Below, piece after piece: positions 1 through 5,312 of a stretch of DNA of 7,138 nucleotides. How positions within the stretch are numbered: position 1 is the stretch's first letter; each line of letters opens with the position of its first letter. The stretch is from Pseudomonadota bacterium (GTDB lineage: Bacteria; SAR324; XYD2-FULL-50-16; JAHJRI01), in the NCBI GenBank assembly GCA_022360105.1, contig JAKSDL010000848.1:1-7138 (forward strand), read 5' to 3'. The notes under the pieces were generated by a model. The model did not search any database and was not told the DNA's origin. It worked only from the letters and a program-made list of their open reading frames with translations. The position numbers and the translations under genes are program-made.

Positions 1-397
1 GACTCGCTTCGCTCCATTATTTTGAGTATTCATGTAAACGTACCGAAGGTGCTCAGTTTAAAGCTAAAAGCTACCTGCCGGTAGCGAATAGCATTTATGT
101 AAAAGTCATCTTCCTCAGTGAACTGCAGAGCCACTGAGAGAATAAAACAAGGGTGCGAAACCTGAGTCATTAACTTAAGAAAAGTTGGCCAGGATGACAA
201 GCAATCACAATCCCCTTAGGTTAATGACATTAATCCGTTATCAATTGAATAACGAGAAGCCGGTCTAATCCATCAGGTTTGTCCACCTTTACCCTCCGCG
301 ATTTAACTCCTTTTGAACAACGAATTGTTACCGCCTTTTTCCTGAACTCATCGACGCTGACTGCTTCCCCGGTGAAAAGCAAAATTTTTGTTTATTC
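1..397. other. Region without a confident gene; inverted repeats and two short open frames
   Basis: No convincing gene was found upstream of the carbonic anhydrase promoter. The stretch holds a small perfect hairpin at 70-85 (GCTACC, loop TGCC, GGTAGC), a 7-bp hairpin at 114-138 (CTCAGTG and CACTGAG, 11-nt loop), and a 14-bp inverted repeat with arms at 166-179 and 215-228. Two open frames read somewhat like protein. One is on the plus strand from the left edge to TGA at 135-137 (44 codons; it could be the end of a gene beginning outside). The other is on the minus strand, about 388 down to TAA at 232-230 (about 53 codons, no ATG; TTG is the only plausible start). Neither matches a family I recognise and both may be chance. 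Confidence 0.5.
166..228. repeat. 14-bp inverted repeat with 35-bp spacer
   Basis: The left arm at 166-179 reads GTCATTAACTTAAG. The right arm at 215-228 reads CTTAGGTTAATGAC, whose reverse complement differs from the left arm at one base. The arms are separated by 35 bp. This could be a pair of operator half-sites, a long-loop stem, or the ends of a decayed small element. The function is unknown. Confidence 0.5.
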
Positions 398-426
398 TTG
401 CAAAATCGTTCAAACAAAGTTATAAT
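398..426 (+). promoter_or_regulatory. Sigma-70 type promoter for the carbonic anhydrase gene
   Basis: A -35 box TTGCAA at 398-403 and a perfect -10 box TATAAT at 421-426 are separated by 17 bp, the optimal spacing. Transcription would start near 433, giving a leader of about 55 nt before the ATG at 488. The surrounding sequence is AT-rich (AAAATTTTTGTTTATT just upstream), like an UP element. The match suggests housekeeping rather than nif-type (sigma-54) expression. Confidence 0.8.
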
Positions 427-487
427 AGTCCAGTGATTTTAACTCTCAAAGAATGATCATCGTACATACCAACTAAAAGGTAACAGT

Positions 488-1237
488 ATGAAATTAAAGT
501 TGTTTATAATAACAGGTCTGCTATTGTGTGCCTATGTAACAAGCCAGGCTGGTGAAAGTGCCAGTGCTCCATGGGGATACAAAGGAGCATTGGGACCTGA
601 ATATTGGGGGACGCTCTCGAAGGGATATCGACATTGCAGCAAAGGTAAAAATCAATCGCCGATTAACATTAGCTGGGCGGCGGAGCTGGAGTTGGACAAA
701 ATAGAATTTCACTACAATTCGACACCGGTATTTTTGATTAACAATGGTCACACAATTCAGCTGAACCATGCTTCGGGCAGTTACATAGTGATAGCCGGAG
801 ATAGATTTGATTTGTTGCAGCTACACTTTCACACCTTAAGCGAACATCAGGTCAAGGGTAGACATTATCCCATGGAGATGCACCTGGTGCACCAGGATAG
901 AAACAAGCGACTGGCTGTGATTGGTGTTTTCTTTAAGGCGGGCAGGCAAAACAAATCATTGAAAAAACTTTGGGAGAAGCTACCAACCAGGAAAGGGGCG
1001 AGTGTTTCAGGGGACGCTGTTTTAAACGTTACAAGCTTACTGCCCGACCAGCGTTCCTATTTCCATTATATGGGCTCATTAACCACCCCTCCTTGTAGTG
1101 AAGGGGTAAGATGGCTCGTGTTGAAGAATCCTGTTCAAGTGTCCAAAAAACAATTGAATGCATTTAAAAAACTGTTTCCTGCGAACTACAGACCGGTAAT
1201 GCCGCTCAACAGTCGCAACATTTATTCGATGAACTGA
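488..1237 (+). CDS. Periplasmic alpha-class carbonic anhydrase
   Basis: This 249-residue enzyme interconverts CO2 and bicarbonate with a zinc ion. Residues 1-21 form a Sec signal peptide: a basic MKLK start, a hydrophobic core, and probable cleavage after SQA at 19-21. The mature enzyme would therefore be periplasmic. The cysteine in the signal core is not in a lipobox. The zinc ligands of the alpha family are visible as H113 and H115 in LHFHTLSEH and H132 in EMHLVH. H88 in NNGHT matches the usual proton-shuttle histidine, and E130 and T199 match the Glu/Thr pair that orients the zinc-bound hydroxide. C50 and C203 (in LTTPPCSEGV) are placed for the conserved disulfide. Length is normal for bacterial members and nothing is missing. 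The ATG is preceded by AAAAGG seven bases upstream. The strong promoter at 398-426 lies just upstream and a chemoreceptor gene follows 59 bp downstream. The family assignment is secure. The physiological role (CO2 supply for fixation, pH control or bicarbonate sensing) cannot be read from the sequence. Confidence 0.97.
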   Translation: MKLKLFIITGLLLCAYVTSQAGESASAPWGYKGALGPEYWGTLSKGYRHCSKGKNQSPINISWAAELELDKIEFHYNSTPVFLINNGHTIQLNHASGSYIVIAGDRFDLLQLHFHTLSEHQVKGRHYPMEMHLVHQDRNKRLAVIGVFFKAGRQNKSLKKLWEKLPTRKGASVSGDAVLNVTSLLPDQRSYFHYMGSLTTPPCSEGVRWLVLKNPVQVSKKQLNAFKKLFPANYRPVMPLNSRNIYSMN

Positions 1238-1284
1238 TACCAGGGATATAAAGCGGATAAATCAATAACTGATGATAACAATTT

Positions 1285-1291
1285 GAGGAGG
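1285..1291 (+). promoter_or_regulatory. Strong ribosome binding site of the chemoreceptor gene
   Basis: GAGGAGG lies 5 nt upstream of the ATG at 1297. It is almost fully complementary to the 16S rRNA 3' end, stronger than the other sites in the window, and fixes the start codon. Confidence 0.85.
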
Positions 1292-1296
1292 TACCA

Positions 1297-3009
1297 ATGG
1301 ATATTTTGGGATTTTTGAACCTGAAAGCTAAGGTTGCGACGATGGTGGCATTGATGTTGGCTATAACCGGTTTTATTGCATACACTGCTATCAATTCCTT
1401 GCAAACTCTTGCTGTGTACATTGAAGAAATTGCAGAGCATGATCTTCCGTTAATCGAGCACCTGAGCATGCTGGAGGAAATCCAGTTATCCCAGGCAATC
1501 GAATTTGAAAGGGCCATCAGGCATGCGGAATTGATGACCGTAAAAGAGTCAAGTGCCAAGGCGTATAATCATTCAAAGGAAAAATTTCTAAAACTGAGTA
1601 AGGAAGCCGATAAAGAAATCGACAAAGTATCAGAACTGAATCGCTTATTGCTGGCGGCCAAAACAACAGACATCGGTCAGGCGGAAATCAGGGGGCTGAA
1701 TGAAAAATTTGCTTTGATCGCCAAACATCACGATGAATTTGACAAACATGTAATTGAAATTTTTGAGTTTTTTGAAAAGGGGGAATTACATCAAGCGGAA
1801 GAAGCTATTCATGAAACCGAGGAATTGGAAGATCAATTGGATGAAGAGATCGGTAGTTTGCTGCGGCAGGTCCAGCACGGAACGGAAGAGGTTGCTCGCC
1901 ATACGGAAAAACTGGAGAAAGAAGCCGTCAAACTATTAACCATAATGACAATAATAGCCCTGGCTGCAGGACTGCTAATAGGATTGCTGGTTATCTATAG
2001 CGTGATCAGGCAACTGGGTGGAGAGCCGGCCTTGGTGGCAAGTATAGTAAAAAAAGTTACGGACGGTGACTTAAAGGTCGAAACGGAAAGAAAAACCACG
2101 GGCTTACTCAAAGATATTTTTATGATGGTAAAAAACCTTCAGGACATTGTTACGGATATCTTATCAGCTTCGGATAATGTCGCCTCAGGCAGCCAGCAAT
2201 TGAGCAGTACGGCCCAGCAGCTTTCCCAGGGCACTTCTGAACAGGCAGCTGCAATAGAAGAAATGTCTGCAAGTATCCAGCAGAATTCCGATAACTCCCA
2301 ACAAACAGATGTGATCGCCCAAAAAGCATCGATTGATGCGGAATCCAGCGGTCAGGCGGTTACCAATGCCATGAAAGCATTAAAAGACATCACGGAGAAG
2401 ATCTCTATCATCAAAGAGATTTCCCGCCAAACAAACCTGTTGGCTCTCAATGCTGCAATAGAAGCTGCCAGGGCCGGCGAGCATGGGAAGGGTTTTGCCG
2501 TTGTGGCATCTGAAGTTCGTAAGTTAGCTGAAAACAGTCAGGTAGCTGCAACAGAAATAACAGATCTGGCTGCTTCATCCGTTGAAGTGGCCGAGCAGGC
2601 TGGTGAGATGCTGGAGAAGCTCGTACCCGATATTCGCAAGACTGCCGATCTTGTGCAGGAGATCAATGCAGCCAGCAAAGAACAGAATTCAGGAGTGGGT
2701 CAGGTCAATACCGCCATTCAGCAAAATGCAGCTGCTGCCGAAGAACTGGCTTCAACCTCGGAGGAGTTGTCTTCCATGGCAGAACAGATGCAGACAACCA
2801 TTTCCTTTTTTGAAGTTGATCTTGAAAAGAAAAACGCCAAAGCAGCGGAAAAGCTATATCATCAGAATGATCATATTCCTGTTAAGCAGATCAAGGCAGA
2901 TAATGGATATTCCCGAAGACCGCAGCTACCGGATCAACCGGCACCCACCGGATTAGTGATGGATCTCGAAAAAGACGACGCTGAGGACACACATTTTGAG
3001 AAGTATTGA
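1297..3009 (+). CDS. Transmembrane methyl-accepting chemotaxis protein
   Basis: This 570-residue chemoreceptor passes a periplasmic signal to the CheA/CheW kinase complex at the inner membrane. A first membrane helix spans about 13-33. Residues 34-212 form an acidic, all-helical periplasmic sensor of four-helix-bundle character whose ligand is unknown. A second membrane helix covers about 213-236. A HAMP linker (from RQLGGEP to about 285) follows. The signalling coiled coil spans about 290-505 and carries the near-invariant hairpin tip [20 protein letters not shown] and [20 protein letters not shown] (375-412). Gln/Glu/Ala-rich segments on both sides of the tip contain likely methylation sites. 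The last 60 residues are a hydrophilic tail without a CheR-docking NWETF-type end. Compared with close relatives I remember, about seven residues seem absent from each arm of the coiled coil, which would keep the helices in register. It probably shares transcription with the carbonic anhydrase, since no terminator lies in the 59-bp gap. Confidence 0.96.
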   Translation: MDILGFLNLKAKVATMVALMLAITGFIAYTAINSLQTLAVYIEEIAEHDLPLIEHLSMLEEIQLSQAIEFERAIRHAELMTVKESSAKAYNHSKEKFLKLSKEADKEIDKVSELNRLLLAAKTTDIGQAEIRGLNEKFALIAKHHDEFDKHVIEIFEFFEKGELHQAEEAIHETEELEDQLDEEIGSLLRQVQHGTEEVARHTEKLEKEAVKLLTIMTIIALAAGLLIGLLVIYSVIRQLGGEPALVASIVKKVTDGDLKVETERKTTGLLKDIFMMVKNLQDIVTDILSASDNVASGSQQLSSTAQQLSQGTSEQAAAIEEMSASIQQNSDNSQQTDVIAQKASIDAESSGQAVTNAMKALKDITEKISIIKEISRQTNLLALNAAIEAARAGEHGKGFAVVASEVRKLAENSQVAATEITDLAASSVEVAEQAGEMLEKLVPDIRKTADLVQEINAASKEQNSGVGQVNTAIQQNAAAAEELASTSEELSSMAEQMQTTISFFEVDLEKKNAKAAEKLYHQNDHIPVKQIKADNGYSRRPQLPDQPAPTGLVMDLEKDDAEDTHFEKY

Positions 3010-3315
3010 AATCTTGCCTATAAACCATGCTTTCAGCAAACACAATGGCAGGTTGGGTTCAAAGCCCCTAATGTTATTAAATTGTAAGATGGGCAACTCA
3101 TTGCCCATCAACCGGACTGATCATGCGAAGTAAACCTGCAGTTTTGGCAGTAGAATGGCTTGAATTCATAGACATATCCTTTACAATCCGTGTATTCAGG
3201 ATGATAAGCAGTCCCGATTCTCTTAAGCACGTGATGCTGAGCCCTAAGTTGCCATCGGAAGGTTAGATTGAAAACAAGAACAAGAATATGAAGGATGCGA
3301 AATAAACGGTTTTCA
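3010..3315. other. Convergent intergenic region between the chemoreceptor and draG
   Basis: This 306-bp stretch separates the plus-strand chemoreceptor from the minus-strand draG. It contains a perfect hairpin at 3088-3109 and, on the minus strand, the remains of a possible small gene entered directly from the draG stop codon. Both are listed separately. No plus-strand gene, tRNA or promoter was recognised. Confidence 0.6.
3088..3109 (-). terminator. Perfect 9-bp hairpin, possible transcription terminator
   Basis: GATGGGCAA, loop CTCA, TTGCCCATC form a perfect 9-bp stem with a 4-nt loop. On the minus strand the hairpin is followed by TTACAATTTAA, moderately T-rich, so it could end the nif/draG transcript. 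On the plus strand no T tract follows, so it would be a poor terminator for the chemoreceptor gene, whose stop is 79 bp upstream. The stop codon of the minus-strand open frame (3110-3108) touches the stem, as expected for a gene-end terminator. Confidence 0.5.
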
Positions 3316-3316
3316 T
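3108..3316 (-). pseudogene. Possible frameshifted small exported or anchored CxxC protein downstream of draG
   Basis: An ATG at 3316-3314 overlaps the draG stop by one base (TGATG), the usual layout of translational coupling. It opens a frame MKTVYFASFIFLFLFSI that looks like a signal peptide or membrane anchor but stops at TAA 3265-3263. A second minus-strand frame, open from 3335, runs through this point to TGA at 3110-3108. Its end includes YHPEYTDC, GYVYEFKPF and YCQNCRF, with three cysteines including a CxxC pair. A single -1 shift anywhere in the first 17 codons, for instance at the TTTT run at 3274-3271, would join the two into about 69 residues. A hairpin follows the stop immediately. 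The second frame has no ATG of its own. I do not recognise the family. It may be a decayed gene, a sequencing error in a homopolymer, a genuine frameshift site, or chance. Confidence 0.35.
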
Positions 3317-4197
3317 CAATCCCAGAAACAATTGATTAATGCCTTTGTTTGCTCCTGGATACGAGAAATAATGCTATCATCCATTCGACTAAGCCAGCGA
3401 CCGGGAATGGCATTCAAGCCATAAAAAGAACCTGCCAGCATGCCGGCCAGGGCTCCATTGGTATCTGTATCTCCACCGGCGTTCACCACACCTATCAGGC
3501 ATGATTCAAAATCGGAAGTATTGAAAAAGAAGTAAAGCACCGTTCTGACAGTATCCACAATGTATCCATCAATAGACCTTTTGTAACGGGCATAATCAAA
3601 CCTGGGATGCAGCTTGAACCACTGTGAAGTTAAGGATTTGTGAGGGGTGTTTTGGGCATAGACGATTGTTAACCGGGTCAGTTTGCTGAGAATCAACATG
3701 CCGATTGCGGCTGATTCATTGTTATGGGTTATCTGTCCTTGTCGAATCGACCAGTCGCAGAGGAGTTCCGGGGTTTGAAGAGTCGCGATAATGACAGGCA
3801 GATTGCGCATAACAGCACCATTGCTATTTGCATATTCGGAATACCTGGCCCTGGGACGACCGAACAATTTGTATCGACTCAGTTCCTGTCGAATGGTATG
3901 TCCAATATCCGCAGGCTTTGAACTCATCCAGTCCACAAATGAATCTGCCACGCAAGTTTCGTCCATTGTACCGGATGAAACCAGCGCCTCTCCAAGTGCC
4001 AGACTCATCTCCGTATCATCGGTCACTCTTCCGGGTTTTAAGTGCAACCATCCTCCCCCGGTGACCTCTTTATGAATGTTATATCTGGCTTTAATTTCCT
4101 GCGGCCTCATGAATTCAGTTGTTGCCCCCAGGGCGTCACCTACGGCGAATCCAAGATAAGCTGCCAGTGCTCTTTCACGAATATCCTGCCAATTCAT
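3316..4197 (-). CDS. draG: ADP-ribosyl-[dinitrogen reductase] glycohydrolase DraG
   Basis: DraG removes the ADP-ribose that DraT places on an arginine of the nitrogenase Fe protein (NifH), restoring activity when fixed nitrogen falls or energy returns. It belongs to the ADP-ribosylglycohydrolase family with a two-manganese active site. Visible family motifs are GFAVGDALGATTEFM (16-30), GGGWLHLKPGRVTDDTEMSL (47-66), QITHN (155-159) and NAGGDTDTNGALAGMLAGSFYG (239-260). With the ATG start the metal residues fall at E28, D60, D97, H158, D243 and D245, which agree with the Rhodospirillum rubrum DraG positions as I remember them. This supports ATG 4197 over the TTG three codons upstream at 4206, which would overlap fdxB. 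Length is 293 residues, normal for the family. fdxB ends one base before this ATG and no clear Shine-Dalgarno sequence is seen, so translation is probably coupled. draT is not in the window. Within the wider family a different substrate is possible, but the nif context makes DraG the best call. Confidence 0.93.
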   Translation of the reverse strand: MNWQDIRERALAAYLGFAVGDALGATTEFMRPQEIKARYNIHKEVTGGGWLHLKPGRVTDDTEMSLALGEALVSSGTMDETCVADSFVDWMSSKPADIGHTIRQELSRYKLFGRPRARYSEYANSNGAVMRNLPVIIATLQTPELLCDWSIRQGQITHNNESAAIGMLILSKLTRLTIVYAQNTPHKSLTSQWFKLHPRFDYARYKRSIDGYIVDTVRTVLYFFFNTSDFESCLIGVVNAGGDTDTNGALAGMLAGSFYGLNAIPGRWLSRMDDSIISRIQEQTKALINCFWD

Positions 4198-4198
4198 T

Positions 4199-4477
4199 CT
4201 AGACAATCAATGGTTTGAAAACGTGACATTTTCTGGAGCAAACTTTACCACAGGCCGTACAACCGATACAGTTCCCGGATTCTGCTATAGCCATAACCAT
4301 GGCTCCGTCATCGTCGTCGTCATCCAAATCGAGACTTTCCTTTTCTACAAGCGTGTAAACTTCGTGGGAGCAAACCTTGTAGCATCTGCCACAACCCAGA
4401 CATTTTGCAAAATCAATAGATTCTACAAATTCAGGAGTATATGATGAGCCGTCTCTTCTCAATCCTTGTAAGTACAT
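4199..4477 (-). CDS. fdxB: Nif-specific ferredoxin III, two [4Fe-4S] clusters
   Basis: This 92-residue ferredoxin has two cysteine sets, C26-xx-C29-xx-C32-xxx-C36 (CLGCGRCYKVC) and C70-xx-C73-xx-C76-xxx-C80 (CIGCTACGKVC), with an extra C84. The opening GLRRDGSSYTPEFVESID and the acidic LDLDDDDDDG stretch between the clusters are signatures of the FdxB family found in proteobacterial nif clusters, where it is thought to supply electrons for cofactor assembly. The frame stays open a further 85 codons upstream to 4732. That part translates a hairpin repeat and is not conserved. The start chosen here, ATG 4477, has AAAGGA five bases upstream and gives the usual length. The gene ends one base before draG. 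It is separated from nifX by 364 bp, unusually far for this position. Confidence 0.93.
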   Translation of the reverse strand: MYLQGLRRDGSSYTPEFVESIDFAKCLGCGRCYKVCSHEVYTLVEKESLDLDDDDDDGAMVMAIAESGNCIGCTACGKVCSRKCHVFKPLIV

Positions 4478-4601
4478 TTTTATCCTTTGATCAACTTCCA
4501 AGTTAATATTAAATTGAAATTTTTTTAGTTGGGTGACATCCCATTCCAGAATGCTTTTTGTCAGGGATAATCGTTGCTGATAAACTACGAATTGGCGTAA
4601 A

Positions 4602-4681
4602 GCTCCGTAGGAGCGATATATAGTAGCCAGTGGTTTTAACCACTGGTACAAGTCTCTCTGAGTATTTAGCCCCGTAGGGGC
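4602..4681 (-). repeat. Three-box hairpin repeat, copy A (minus orientation)
   Basis: Read on the minus strand, box 1 is GCCCCTACGGGGC (4681-4669). After 22 nt comes the central stem CCAGTGGTTAAAACCACTGG (4646-4627, 9-bp arms). After 12 nt comes box 3, GCTCCTACGGAGC (4614-4602). The central stem is followed by CTACT as in the other copies. Relative to copies B and C both arms of the central stem changed together (GTGG/CCAC for GCGG/CCGC), a compensatory change that points to selection for, or origin from, a folded structure. Copy A lies within the open frame upstream of fdxB. Confidence 0.85.
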
Positions 4682-4708
4682 GGCACAACATCCAATATCA
4701 ATAGTGTC

Positions 4709-4790
4709 GTCCCTACAGGACTCATTTAGCATGGGTGATGAAATACCAGCGGTTAAAACCGCTGGCTACTGCTGTGCCACCCCTACGGGG
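4709..4790 (+). repeat. Three-box hairpin repeat, copy B (plus orientation)
   Basis: Box 1 GTCCCTACAGGAC (4709-4721, one mismatch in its stem), 24 nt, central stem CCAGCGGTTAAAACCGCTGG (4746-4765, perfect), 14 nt, box 3 CCCCTACGGGG (4780-4790). It faces copy A head to head with 27 bp between their first boxes. Box 1 and box 3 of the family share a GTGYCR-YCCCTACGGG core, so each unit is itself a direct repeat around a palindrome. Confidence 0.85.
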
Positions 4791-4841
4791 TTTAACCAGC
4801 AATATTTGGAATAAAACCTTAATTTACCATCTTGTTGGTCT

Positions 4842-5288
4842 TTAATACCCCTCAAACCTCAAAGGATCATCCATATGAACCAATCGTCTGACCCAGGGTG
4901 GAAAGGCTCCGTTCAAGACCTGTTTTAGATCGTTCAGAATTTTTGTTATAGGCGGACTGTTTTTTACCACCAGGGGATGGATCTTCTGCTGGGTTAACCG
5001 GGCTGCCGCCGGTCCGCCTATGGACTGGGAGTAAATGATATGGCATGTTTGCAAAGCATTGATTTTTTCAAAATGTTTATTCTCAGGGTTGCACTCCTTA
5101 TCATTGATGCGGTCGGAAAATTCGACCTTACCAACCTTGAAAAACCCGGTTTTGGACACGTCGTAAACAAGGAAACAACTCGCCCAGCCAAAGTGTGCGT
5201 TGATGGTCTGCAAGTCTGATGTGGCAAAAGCAATACGTAAGCATCCTTCATTGATGTTGGCATCCAGTATTTTTGAAGTAAGAGTCAT
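4842..5288 (-). CDS. nifX: NifX, FeMo-cofactor precursor carrier
   Basis: This 148-residue protein belongs to the NifX/NafY/NifY/NifB-C-terminal family (dinitrogenase iron-molybdenum cofactor-binding fold). It binds the NifB-cofactor and the VK-cluster intermediate and passes them to or from the NifEN scaffold in the cytoplasm. Family features are LRIAFATSD (17-25) at the first strand, AHFG (31-34), a loop with C66, the SQSIGGPAAARL segment (87-98), and the C-terminal FPPWVRRL (129-136) followed by a short tail. Length is typical. The ATG at 5288 lies 24 nt after the nifN stop. Its ribosome binding site is weak (only AGAGA upstream), suggesting dependence on translation of nifN. Gene order nifN-nifX is the usual one. 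Confidence 0.93.
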   Translation of the reverse strand: MTLTSKILDANINEGCLRIAFATSDLQTINAHFGWASCFLVYDVSKTGFFKVGKVEFSDRINDKECNPENKHFEKINALQTCHIIYSQSIGGPAAARLTQQKIHPLVVKNSPPITKILNDLKQVLNGAFPPWVRRLVHMDDPLRFEGY

Positions 5289-5312
5289 GTCTTGGTCTCT
5301 GGTGATAGGTTG

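Larger units (their letters stand above)
4478..4841 (-). other. 364-bp spacer between nifX and fdxB, filled by paired repeats
   Basis: No gene was recognised here. Two copies of the three-box hairpin repeat, in opposite orientation, occupy 4602-4790. The remaining roughly 125 bp next to fdxB (4478-4601) are AT-rich and hold the fdxB ribosome binding site. In many proteobacterial nif clusters two small NifX-associated genes (DUF269 and DUF683) sit between nifX and fdxB; neither is visible. No sigma-54 promoter (GG, 10 bp, GC) was found upstream of fdxB. Confidence 0.6.

Noticed and set aside
1206..1559. Minus-strand 117-codon open frame across the carbonic anhydrase/chemoreceptor junction
   Set aside because: It overlaps two clearly coding genes and the strong ribosome binding site of the second, and its translation has no family features.
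3088..3109. Terminator for the plus-strand chemoreceptor gene
   Set aside because: On the plus strand the stem is followed by AACCGG, not a T tract; it fits the minus strand better.
3724..4075. Plus-strand open frames of 65-94 codons inside draG
   Set aside because: They lie antisense to a strongly conserved gene, overlap each other and show no family features.
4198..4206. TTG start of draG at 4206
   Set aside because: The ATG three codons later avoids overlap with fdxB and puts the metal-binding residues at the positions known for DraG; no ribosome binding site favours the TTG.
4478..4732. Start of the ferredoxin gene at 4732, making a 177-residue protein
   Set aside because: The extra 85 codons translate repeat copy A and have no family counterpart, while ATG 4477 has a well-spaced AAAGGA and gives the normal FdxB length and N-terminus.
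4602..4790. CRISPR array
   Set aside because: The repeats are palindromic units of varying sequence in opposite orientations, with no regular direct repeat/spacer periodicity and no cas genes nearby.
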